Shown one piece after another: positions 49,488 through 60,945 of a stretch of DNA of 64,000 nt. The notes beneath the pieces were generated by a model. It did not search any database. It was not told the DNA's origin and saw only the letters and a list, made by a program, of their open reading frames with translations. Every line of letters begins with the position of its first letter. Position 1 is the stretch's first letter. Source of the DNA: JAHFDS01 sp964593795 (GTDB lineage Bacteria > Myxococcota_A > Polyangia > JAHFDS01); NCBI GenBank assembly GCA_964593795.1, contig CAZQJC010000239.1, positions 4,495 through 68,494 on the forward strand, written 5' to 3'. The translations under genes were made by a program, and so were the position numbers.

Positions 49488-49694
49488 GTGATCGAGTTGA
49501 CCCTGCCCAACGGTGACCGTCTGGAGCTGCGCGAGACCTGGGGGGACCACAGCGACCTCTGCGAGGCCTGGTTCGCCGAGGGGGATGCGCTGGCCGCCTC
49601 GCTGAAGCGGAACCGCCGGGTCAGCCGCTGGACGCAGTGGAAGCTCGCCTTCCGGAGCGTGACCGCTCCGGCCCGGCGAGTGCTCGCGGGCTAG
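49488..49694 (+). CDS. small protein of unknown function
   Basis: A 68-residue protein with a beta-rich start (MIELTLPNGDRLELRETWGD) and a basic C-terminus (SLKRNRRVSRWTQWKLAFRS). GTG start with GGAG 7 nt upstream. The AT-rich region with CATGTAGGA repeats precedes it. No family recognised. The next two small genes follow in the same direction at 83 and 27 bp. Confidence 0.6.
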   Translation: MIELTLPNGDRLELRETWGDHSDLCEAWFAEGDALAASLKRNRRVSRWTQWKLAFRSVTAPARRVLAG

Positions 49695-49777
49695 GCCCTT
49701 TCGGGTTCACGGTCTCGACGTTCGAGCCCCTCGACCGATCGAGTTTGGACTTTCGACCGACATCAAAGGAGCGTGCG

Positions 49778-49969
49778 ATGGCCTTCATGCGTGTGTACCG
49801 GTCCTACGAGGAGTTCGAGCGAGACGAGCTGCGCCAGCTGGACGGCCTGTCGAACTACGTCGACGACATGCTGGACCAGATGTTTGCCGAGGAGGTCGAC
49901 GGTGACTCGGACAGCGACAGCGGCTCGAGCCGCGGCCGCGGCGGCCGGCGACGCAAGGCCAAGGACTAG
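49778..49969 (+). CDS. small charged protein of unknown function
   Basis: A 63-residue protein: an N-terminal amphipathic segment (MAFMRVYRSYEEFERDELRQ), an acidic middle (DGLSNYVDDMLDQMFAEEVD), a Ser/Asp stretch and a basic end (RGRGGRRRKAKD). The strong AAAGGAG Shine-Dalgarno 7 nt before the ATG supports it as a real gene. Strongly bipolar charge suggests a nucleic-acid- or ribosome-associated role, but that is inference only. Confidence 0.6.
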   Translation: MAFMRVYRSYEEFERDELRQLDGLSNYVDDMLDQMFAEEVDGDSDSDSGSSRGRGGRRRKAKD

Positions 49970-49996
49970 GACGAAGCCTCCCTCCTCGAGGAGCCC

Positions 49997-50572
49997 ATGC
50001 TGATCGACATCCAGGCCACGATGCTACGCAACACGCGCATGCGCGCCCTGCAGAGCTACTGCAGGCCGCTCAGGTGGCGCGAGATCATGACGGAGAGGCC
50101 GCCGGCGGACCTGCCGTTCCACGACCTCTTCCGCGCGATCTTCCCTTCACCGGGCTGGGCCCCGCGGTGCGCGCTCGACGACGCGCTCGAGGCCTCGCTG
50201 GAAAGGCTGGTCGAGATGTCCATCGGCAAGGAGATGGAGTTCACGCTGCCGATCACGGTGGCCGAGGAAGAGGAGGCCTACGCGGCGCTCCACTACGAGC
50301 TCGATCCCGAGCCCTCGCTGCTGCAGCTCGAGCACGAGATCGACGAGTCGCAGATCGTCGAGGAGCACGTGCTGGTCGAGCGTCGCCGCGCTCCACGCGA
50401 GCCCCTCGTGGACTGGCAGCAGATCAACCCGGCGCAGCTCTTCCGGGAGATCTCCTCGGGCTCGTACCTCGAGGCGCTCGTCGCGCGCCCGCGCGCCTGG
50501 TGGCGTCGCATGACCGACTGGGTGGTCGCTCAGCTCCTCGCCCCCGCGGTGAATCCGACGAGCTTGTTGTAG
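49997..50572 (+). CDS. protein of unknown function
   Basis: A 191-residue protein. It has a Tyr/Arg-rich N-terminus, a central acidic helical part (TVAEEEEAYAALHYELDPEPS ends near residue 110, quoted in parts) and a C-terminal Trp-rich segment (ARPRAWWRRMTDWVV). No known family. The ATG at 49997 is supported by GAGGAG 4 nt upstream. The dispersed repeat copy D starts about 30 bp beyond its stop. Confidence 0.55.
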   Translation: MLIDIQATMLRNTRMRALQSYCRPLRWREIMTERPPADLPFHDLFRAIFPSPGWAPRCALDDALEASLERLVEMSIGKEMEFTLPITVAEEEEAYAALHYELDPEPSLLQLEHEIDESQIVEEHVLVERRRAPREPLVDWQQINPAQLFREISSGSYLEALVARPRAWWRRMTDWVVAQLLAPAVNPTSLL

Positions 50573-50599
50573 AGGGCCTGCGGCTACGGGCTTGCGGTC

Positions 50600-50765
50600 A
50601 CCCGCTTCGAGGCGAGCGGAGCGAGCCGCCGGCCGTAGGGAGCGCAGCGAGCGAAGACGCACGTTGGCCCAAAGCGAGCGAAGCGAGCGTCGTGTCGCCG
50701 CAGGCAGTGCCGAGGACGACACGGGGCCCCGCGCAGCGCGCAGCGCGGAGTGGGGGGCAGCACAG
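50600..50765 (-). repeat. dispersed 3'-flank repeat, copy D
   Basis: In minus orientation this carries the core TGCGTCTTCGCTCGC (50661-50647) and a second CTCGCTTCGCTCGC-type stretch, with a GC-palindrome (GCGCTGCGCGCTGCGCG) at its leading edge. It lies directly 3' of the PilZ gene (minus) and in the same orientation. It is the most diverged of the four copies. The 261-bp gap between the two convergent genes holds no ORF with coding bias. Confidence 0.65.
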
Positions 50766-50833
50766 CTCAGCCACGAGTTGCTCGAGGTGAGCATCGAAGC
50801 ACCGGCGCTCTCGCGGATCGATGTGAGTTCGGA

Positions 50834-51331
50834 CTAGCCGTCTCCCAGGTACTCCTCGAGGAGCAGCACCGTCAGGAGCTCGCGGTCTGCCTCGCCGAGG
50901 CCCTCGAACTCGATGCCGACGACGCCATCGCGCACCGAGACGACGTTGCCGCGCAGACGCAGGGCCACGCCCGTCAGCTCGGTCGGTGCGAGGCGCACGG
51001 TCACTCGAGTACCGGTGTCGGGGGCGTGTGCTACGTTGAGCCCGACACCGTGCACGTTGAGCGACGTGACCTCACCGGCTTGCTCCTCGACCTCGAGAGC
51101 GCCGCCGGGCGCGTCGATGGACAGCGTCGCGCCGAGCGCGGCCTGGACCCGCGGGCTGCGGCGTCCGCCGGGCGCTGCCGAGTCCCGGAGCGCGCGCGAG
51201 AGCTGACGCCGGACTTCCGTCCACTCGGCCTCTTCGGCGGCGCTGGGCTGCTTGCCCTCGCGCGCCCCTGCGGCCCGTCGTCCCGCGAGGTCGCGGAACT
51301 TCAAGATCAGCATCCCGACGCCGTCGAACAT
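50834..51331 (-). CDS. PilZ-type domain protein
   Basis: A 165-residue protein with an N-terminal helical part and a C-terminal PilZ-like beta-barrel (about 65-160): EVTSLNVHGVGLNV (the DxSxxG-like segment) and GNVVSVRDGVVGIEF (the family's VGIEF motif). The RxxxR segment needed for c-di-GMP is not clear; RSPR is present upstream. It may bind c-di-GMP and regulate motility or envelope processes. Starts at 51340 and 51331 are both possible; the latter has AGGA at good spacing. It is divergent from lon (208 bp gap). Confidence 0.7.
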   Translation of the reverse strand: MFDGVGMLILKFRDLAGRRAAGAREGKQPSAAEEAEWTEVRRQLSRALRDSAAPGGRRSPRVQAALGATLSIDAPGGALEVEEQAGEVTSLNVHGVGLNVAHAPDTGTRVTVRLAPTELTGVALRLRGNVVSVRDGVVGIEFEGLGEADRELLTVLLLEEYLGDG

Positions 51332-51539
51332 GGCTGCCATCCTGCCTGGAATGCTGCCACGTTCCGGCGGGGAATGGCACGGCCTTCGACACGTCGACAA
51401 ACACCTCGCGCAGCACCGTGGAGCCCTTGACACCCTGGGGGCGGGGCTCTAGCTTGCAACACTGCCGTCGCAGGCGGCACAGCGCAACACGTTCCCCATT
51501 GCCGTCGCGCACGTCCGCGACGAGGGAGGCTCTGGGCCG

Positions 51540-53963
<2,424 letters not shown>

Positions 53964-54050
53964 TCGCACCCCCAAGCCCCCTGTCCACAGCCGAAGCCAG
54001 CACGAGGCGAGACCGCGAGGTCCCGGCCGACGAATGACCTGGCACGGAGG

Positions 54051-54078
54051 TTGACAGGTGGGTTCTGGTGCTTAGGTT
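54051..54078 (+). promoter_or_regulatory. sigma70-type promoter of dnaK
   Basis: TTGACA (54051-54056), a 16-bp spacer and TAGGTT (54073-54078). Transcription would start near 54085, giving a 5' leader of about 90 nt. No CIRCE inverted repeat is present between promoter and gene. Confidence 0.6.
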
Positions 54079-54174
54079 GCCTTCGATATCGAGATGTTGC
54101 GCCGCGAGGCGCAGGGTGAGAACCAGCGGCGCCGCACGGCGCTGGGCACGAGCAGCAGAGGTACGGAGAGGAAC

Positions 54175-56097
<1,923 letters not shown>

Positions 56098-56102
56098 TTC
56101 CG

Positions 56103-56380
56103 AGTCGGCGCCTTTGAAGGCGCCGACCAGGAGGGGCACGCTGCCCCTCCCCCGGTTGGGCAAGTCATGCGTTGCGCGCCTTCGGCGCGACCCATCCGGG
56201 CCCCCCTCCCTGCGTCTTCGCTCGCCTTGCTCGCTACGCCCTTGCGGCTCGCTTCGCTCGCCTCGCAGACGCAGGCGCGTCGGAGGCCTGCTGCGTCTTT
56301 GTCGCGCCGAAGGCGCCACCAAGCAGCCGCTACGCCCTTGCGCCTCGCTTCGCTCGGCTGGACCGCGCCGAAGATGGCCG
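56103..56380 (+). repeat. dispersed 3'-flank repeat, copy B (with partial duplication)
   Basis: Two hairpins open the element: arms GTCGGCGCCTT / AAGGCGCCGAC (56104-56127) and GGAGGGGCA / TGCCCCTCC with loop CGC (56130-56150). The core TGCGTCTTCGCTCGC is at 56211-56225, and a second CTACGCCCTTGCGCCTCGC is near 56335, so the core part is duplicated. It lies immediately 3' of dnaK in the same orientation and takes up most of the 399-bp gap before the pseudokinase. No T-run follows the hairpins. Confidence 0.85.
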
Positions 56381-56483
56381 TATTGCCGCGCCATCGGCGC
56401 GACGCAACCGGGCTCCCTCACATCATCGAGAGACCCAGAGGCGGGGGTATCGCGTTGCGGCGGCCCCGCTCCTTCTTTGCGGC
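56381..56483 (+). other. gap upstream of the pseudokinase
   Basis: The remaining 103 bp between the repeat and the kinase -10 have no ORF with coding bias, no hairpin of note and no other element I can identify. Confidence 0.4.
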
Positions 56484-56489
56484 TATGCT
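56484..56489 (+). promoter_or_regulatory. -10 hexamer of the pseudokinase (leaderless)
   Basis: TATGCT is followed by 7 nt and GTG at 56497. The hexamer overlaps an in-frame ATG (56485), which is therefore unlikely to be the start. Confidence 0.5.
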
Positions 56490-56496
56490 GGAGCCG

Positions 56497-57735
56497 GTGA
56501 GGTCTTCGGACACGCAGTCGAACCTGCTCGCCATCGGTGCGAACGTGGGCGAGTACCTCATCGAGGCGCTGGTCGGCGAGAGCGCGCTCGGCACCGTGTA
56601 TCGCGCAGTGCATCCGGTGATCGGGCGGCAGGTGGCGGTCAAGGTGCTCGCCGAGCCGCTCGCCAACGATCCTGCCGTGCGCGTGGAGTTCGAGCGCGAG
56701 GCGCGGGTGGTCAACGACAGCACGCACCCGAATCTCGTGGATGTGTTCGCGTTCGGCCTGCTGCCCGATCGGCGCCCCTACTACGTGATGGAGCTCGTGC
56801 AGGGCAAGACCTTGCGCGAATGGATCGACGAGCACGGCACCCTCGAGCCGGCGGAGGCGCTCGCCCTCGTCGCCGATGTCGCGCGTGCGCTCGGCGCGAT
56901 GCACGCGCGCGGCGTGGTGCACCGTGAGCTCTCTCCCGGGAGCGTGCTCGTGATCGAGGAGAGCGCGCGTCTGCGGGTCAAGCTCCTCGACTTCGGCGTG
57001 GCGCGACCGCCTGCGCCCGACTTGCTGCGCTCGCGGTCGGGACGCCCGAAGGGGATCCCGCTCTACCTCTCGCCCGAGCAATGCATGGGGCAGGCGTGCG
57101 ATGGTCGGAGCGACCTCTACGCGCTCGGCGTCATGCTGTTCGAGGCGCTCGCGGGGACGACGCCCAACGCAGCGGCGACGTTCGCGGAGCTGATCGAGGC
57201 GCAGGTGAGCGCTCCGGTGCCGCGCCTGTCTCACCTCGTGCCGGAGCTGTCCGAGGCGCTGGCGGACCTCGTGTCGGCGCTGCTCGCGAAGAGGCCCGAG
57301 GACCGGCCGGCCTCCGCCGAGGTCGTCGTCGCGCAGATCGAGCAGCTCCTCGCGGCGATGCCGAGGCCCGCGGCGCCGGAGCCGCCGACGACGGATGATC
57401 CGACGCCCCTGCCGGGACCCGTGGTGCCGCGCTTCGAGCACACCGGGGCCCATCGCCTGCCCGAACCTCCGATGCCGGCCCCCAGGGGTGACGCTGCGGC
57501 CGAGCCCGTCGACGCAGGTGAGGGGAGTCGCCCCTACCGGCCGCGGCGGCCGACCGGCGAGCACGCGATCCCCGAGGAGCGGATCCCGACGGTCGTTCCG
57601 CGGCGGCGCGGAGAAGGGTTCTTTCAGGGCGAGGGCTTCCTCGCGCAGGACGCGGGTGGCCCCGGGCGCCTGCTTCTCGCGGGGATCGTGCTCGCGGGAT
57701 GCGTGCTCGTCGCGATCGTGCAGGCGGCTCGATGA
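56497..57735 (+). CDS. membrane-anchored Ser/Thr pseudokinase
   Basis: A 412-residue Hanks-type kinase fold: Gly loop GESALGTVYRA, Lys49 in VAVK, Glu in the C-helix, and DFG at 165-167. The catalytic loop reads HRELSPGS (142-149), where active kinases have HRDLKPEN: Asp becomes Glu, Lys becomes Ser and Asn becomes Ser. A phosphotransfer defect is therefore expected, while ATP binding may remain. A Pro-rich linker (about 290-375) leads to one C-terminal membrane helix (about 390-410). It overlaps the MepA gene by 4 nt, so it probably controls or senses that wall enzyme. Confidence 0.82.
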   Translation: MRSSDTQSNLLAIGANVGEYLIEALVGESALGTVYRAVHPVIGRQVAVKVLAEPLANDPAVRVEFEREARVVNDSTHPNLVDVFAFGLLPDRRPYYVMELVQGKTLREWIDEHGTLEPAEALALVADVARALGAMHARGVVHRELSPGSVLVIEESARLRVKLLDFGVARPPAPDLLRSRSGRPKGIPLYLSPEQCMGQACDGRSDLYALGVMLFEALAGTTPNAAATFAELIEAQVSAPVPRLSHLVPELSEALADLVSALLAKRPEDRPASAEVVVAQIEQLLAAMPRPAAPEPPTTDDPTPLPGPVVPRFEHTGAHRLPEPPMPAPRGDAAAEPVDAGEGSRPYRPRRPTGEHAIPEERIPTVVPRRRGEGFFQGEGFLAQDAGGPGRLLLAGIVLAGCVLVAIVQAAR

Positions 57736-58565
57736 AGTGGGGCGCCGTCGCGCTCGCGCTGCTTGCAGGATGTGCCGCGCCGCTCGGTGACGGAACGAGC
57801 CTCTCCCTCGGCATCCCGGCGCGCGGGCTGCTCCACCGTGGCGTCGCGCTGCCAGAGCGCAGCGAGGGTCTGTACCAGCCTCCCGTGTGGCGCTCGCGCG
57901 GGCACTACTACGGCACCGAGGAGCTGGTGGGCGCGATCGTCAGGGCGGCCCGCCGCGTACGAGAGCGACATCCAGACGCGGTGCTCTACCTGGGCGACCT
58001 CTCGCCGAGGGGCGGCGGGGCCAGCCGCGAGCACCGCTCCCACCAGAACGGCCGCGACGCAGATCTCATCTTCTACGCGAGGACGCCGCAGGGCGCCCTC
58101 GCGCCGCCGCCGGAGACCATGCCCCGCTACCGCGACGACGGGACGCTGCGCCCGCCGGCAAGGAGGGCGAAGGAGCCGTCGCCCAGCGCTCGCAGGTTCG
58201 ATCCCGCGCTGACGTGGGCGCTCGTCGAGGCGTTGCTCACCGATCCCGAGGCGGAGGTGCAGTGGCTGTTCATCTCGAGCGGGCTCCGCGCGCAGGTGCT
58301 CGAGGCTGCGCGTCGTGCGGGCTCGGATCCTGCGCTGATCGAGGAGGCGGAGGTGGTGCTCTCCCAGCCGGGAGACTCGCTGCCGCACGACGATCACCTG
58401 CATCTGCGAATCTACTGTCCGGGGGCTGATCGCCTCCTCGGGTGCACGGACTTCGGGCCCGTGCGCTGGCTCAAGAAGCACCTCAAGGGGCTTGATCTGC
58501 CCCGGCCGGCGCCCGCGTCCGTGGCGCAGCTGATGGCGGACACGACGCCGACGCCGATCTTCTGA
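57732..58565 (+). CDS. MepA-type penicillin-insensitive murein endopeptidase
   Basis: A 277-residue lipoprotein; the signal ends in LLAGC (Cys14). The catalytic domain has HRSHQNGRDADL (His104, Asp111) and LPHDDHLHLRI near the end, the metal ligands of the M74/LAS-type DD-endopeptidases that cut peptidoglycan cross-links. It would be tethered to the outer or inner membrane with the domain in the periplasm. E. coli MepA is not a lipoprotein, which is a difference. The ATG overlaps the pseudokinase stop by 4 nt. It converges with the porin gene 6 bp downstream. Confidence 0.88.
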   Translation: MKWGAVALALLAGCAAPLGDGTSLSLGIPARGLLHRGVALPERSEGLYQPPVWRSRGHYYGTEELVGAIVRAARRVRERHPDAVLYLGDLSPRGGGASREHRSHQNGRDADLIFYARTPQGALAPPPETMPRYRDDGTLRPPARRAKEPSPSARRFDPALTWALVEALLTDPEAEVQWLFISSGLRAQVLEAARRAGSDPALIEEAEVVLSQPGDSLPHDDHLHLRIYCPGADRLLGCTDFGPVRWLKKHLKGLDLPRPAPASVAQLMADTTPTPIF

Positions 58566-58571
58566 GCGCGG

Positions 58572-60062
58572 CTACCAGGTCCAGTCGAAGCCTGCGCCGA
58601 GCGAGACGGTATGCAGGAGCTGCGAGTACTCGCCGGCGTTTCCGGGCACGCCACGGCCCTCGAGCGTGGCCGCACAGGCCGGGTCGTCGAGCGCGCGCTC
58701 CGCGGCCGCGCACACCGAACCGGCCCTGGGATCGAAGATGCTCGTCCGGAGCGTACGCGGCAGCATGAAGCCGAGCTCGTAGCCGCCCGAGAAGAAGAAG
58801 CCCTTGGTGGGGTGCCACTCGGCACGGACGTTGGCGAAGACGGTGTCGCCGTCCATGGTGTCGGCGCTCATCGCGTCCGCAGGGACCGGCGAGAGCTCGA
58901 AACCCAGGCCTCCGCCGATGCGGACCGCGTCGGTCAGGCGGTGGTTGCTGCGCAGATCGGTGCGCGCGGACCAGCGCAGCCCGCGATAGCGGACGATCCG
59001 CTCGGGCAGGTCGGCGCTCCGAAAGCTCCCGGAGGCGAGGCGGAGCTCGAGGCTGTCGTGCACGCCGAACGAGCTGGCGCGGACGTTGAGCAGGGCCTCG
59101 GTCTTCGAGGTCACGAGCCAGCGCAGGCCGAGCTGGAAGATGTAGGGCGTCCGGTAGCGGATGCGGGCGAATCCCACCGCGTCCGGCAGGCCTCGGCGGG
59201 AGAGGGTCGCGTTCGGGCGCTCCCCGTCCCCGTCGAGCCGCACGTCGGTGCGATCGAACCAGAACTGCGGCGAGATGAACGACAGGCCGAGGTTGAACTT
59301 CTCGCGGATGCGGACGAGCAGGCCGAACTGCACGGCGAGGTTCCAGTTGCTGCCGCTCAGGCGGATGCGCTGCACGTTCTCGGGGCGCTCGTAACCGCTG
59401 GCGACGCTCGCGCAGGCACCCGTCGCGGCGCCGCCGCTGCCCGGTGGCGGGCAGTCCGTCGCGCCGTCGCGATCGAACGACAGCTCGCGGAGGTCCGTGT
59501 AGGAGAAGGGCAGGCCGAAGCCCAGCGAGAAGTTCTTGCCGATGCTGATGCTGACGGCCGGGTGGACCCAGAAGTCGTAGAACCACGTGTGCAGGCGCTG
59601 GTACCGCAGCGGGCCGTCGTCACCCGGATCGAGCGTCCCGGCGCCGTCGGTGCCGCCGTAGTCGCGGTACGGCGTGTGCGACGCCAGCCCGAAGACGATC
59701 TTCTCGGACACGCGCAGGTAGAAGCCGAGGAAGCCGTCCGGTTGCTTGGCTGACAGGGCGGACTTCGGGTCCGCGGATCCCCCCGTGGGCTGGCCCGTCG
59801 TCGGATCGATGGGGAACCGGGCGACCTCTGCCTGGCGCAGCAGGAGGTTCCCGCCGAGGTAGACGACGACCTTGTTGTCGTCGAGCCTGGGGTCCGTCAG
59901 GGCCGCCGGGTTGTACCAGATGGCCAGCACGTGGGTCTCGGTCGGGCCCGCGAAGGCGAGGCCACCCACGTGATCGTTCAGGAGCGGGGCCGCGTCCGCG
60001 CGCGCCGCCAGGGCCGAGAGGGCCGAGAGGGCTGCGAGGCCAACGAGCGAGCCGGCGCGCAT
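58572..60062 (-). CDS. FadL/OmpP1/TodX-type outer-membrane transporter
   Basis: A 496-residue protein with a signal peptide (GLAALSALSALAARADAAP), the NDHVGGLAFAGPTETHVLAIWYNPAA start that matches the FadL N-terminal hatch region (AxxxNPA), alternating beta-strands and a C-terminal Trp (DWTW). It should form a barrel for hydrophobic compounds. The ATG at 60062 is chosen over 60071 because TAGGAT lies 7 nt upstream and overlaps the earlier ATG. It is divergent from the FHA gene (110 bp). Confidence 0.85.
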   Translation of the reverse strand: MRAGSLVGLAALSALSALAARADAAPLLNDHVGGLAFAGPTETHVLAIWYNPAALTDPRLDDNKVVVYLGGNLLLRQAEVARFPIDPTTGQPTGGSADPKSALSAKQPDGFLGFYLRVSEKIVFGLASHTPYRDYGGTDGAGTLDPGDDGPLRYQRLHTWFYDFWVHPAVSISIGKNFSLGFGLPFSYTDLRELSFDRDGATDCPPPGSGGAATGACASVASGYERPENVQRIRLSGSNWNLAVQFGLLVRIREKFNLGLSFISPQFWFDRTDVRLDGDGERPNATLSRRGLPDAVGFARIRYRTPYIFQLGLRWLVTSKTEALLNVRASSFGVHDSLELRLASGSFRSADLPERIVRYRGLRWSARTDLRSNHRLTDAVRIGGGLGFELSPVPADAMSADTMDGDTVFANVRAEWHPTKGFFFSGGYELGFMLPRTLRTSIFDPRAGSVCAAAERALDDPACAATLEGRGVPGNAGEYSQLLHTVSLGAGFDWTW

Positions 60063-60069
60063 CGCCGGC

Positions 60070-60075
60070 ATCCTA
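60070..60075 (-). promoter_or_regulatory. -10 hexamer of the FadL-type gene (leaderless)
   Basis: TAGGAT on the minus strand, 7 nt before the ATG at 60062. It overlaps an alternative ATG at 60071. Confidence 0.55.
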
Positions 60076-60154
60076 GCAGGGAGGCGCGCGGGTGGACCCG
60101 TTTCCGACCGCAGGGGGGCGGGGCACGGCTGTTGAATGGTTACCCGATGTTCGC

Positions 60155-60160
60155 TACCAT
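60155..60160 (+). promoter_or_regulatory. -10 hexamer of the FHA gene
   Basis: TACCAT, 12 nt before the ATG at 60173; the predicted leader is about 6 nt. Confidence 0.4.
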
Positions 60161-60172
60161 TTCGTGCGCGCG

Positions 60173-60787
<615 letters not shown>

Positions 60788-60945
60788 CCAGAGTCGCCAT
60801 GACGCCGGATCATCGGTGGGACGGCGGTCGTCGGGCTCGACGCCGAACCGATGCTGGCTCCCGCTCCGTGCTGCGGCCCGCGTGGGGCCCCCCTGCCGCC
60901 CGTGGGGCAGCGCGCTCGATGCCGCTGCCTGGCCCCGGATAGCGC
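60788..60945 (+). other. gap before the sulfatase-like gene
   Basis: A 158-bp stretch. No ORF with coding bias, no hairpin followed by T's and no -10 at leaderless spacing before the GTG at 60946. Confidence 0.4.

Noticed and set aside
54079..54174. CIRCE heat-shock operator before dnaK
   Set aside because: No TTAGCACTC/GAGTGCTAA inverted repeat is present; a sigma70-like promoter is.
56104..56150. Hairpins after dnaK as a Rho-independent terminator
   Set aside because: Both hairpins are strong but neither is followed by a run of T's, and the same pair recurs as part of a repeat family. Termination remains possible but is not shown.
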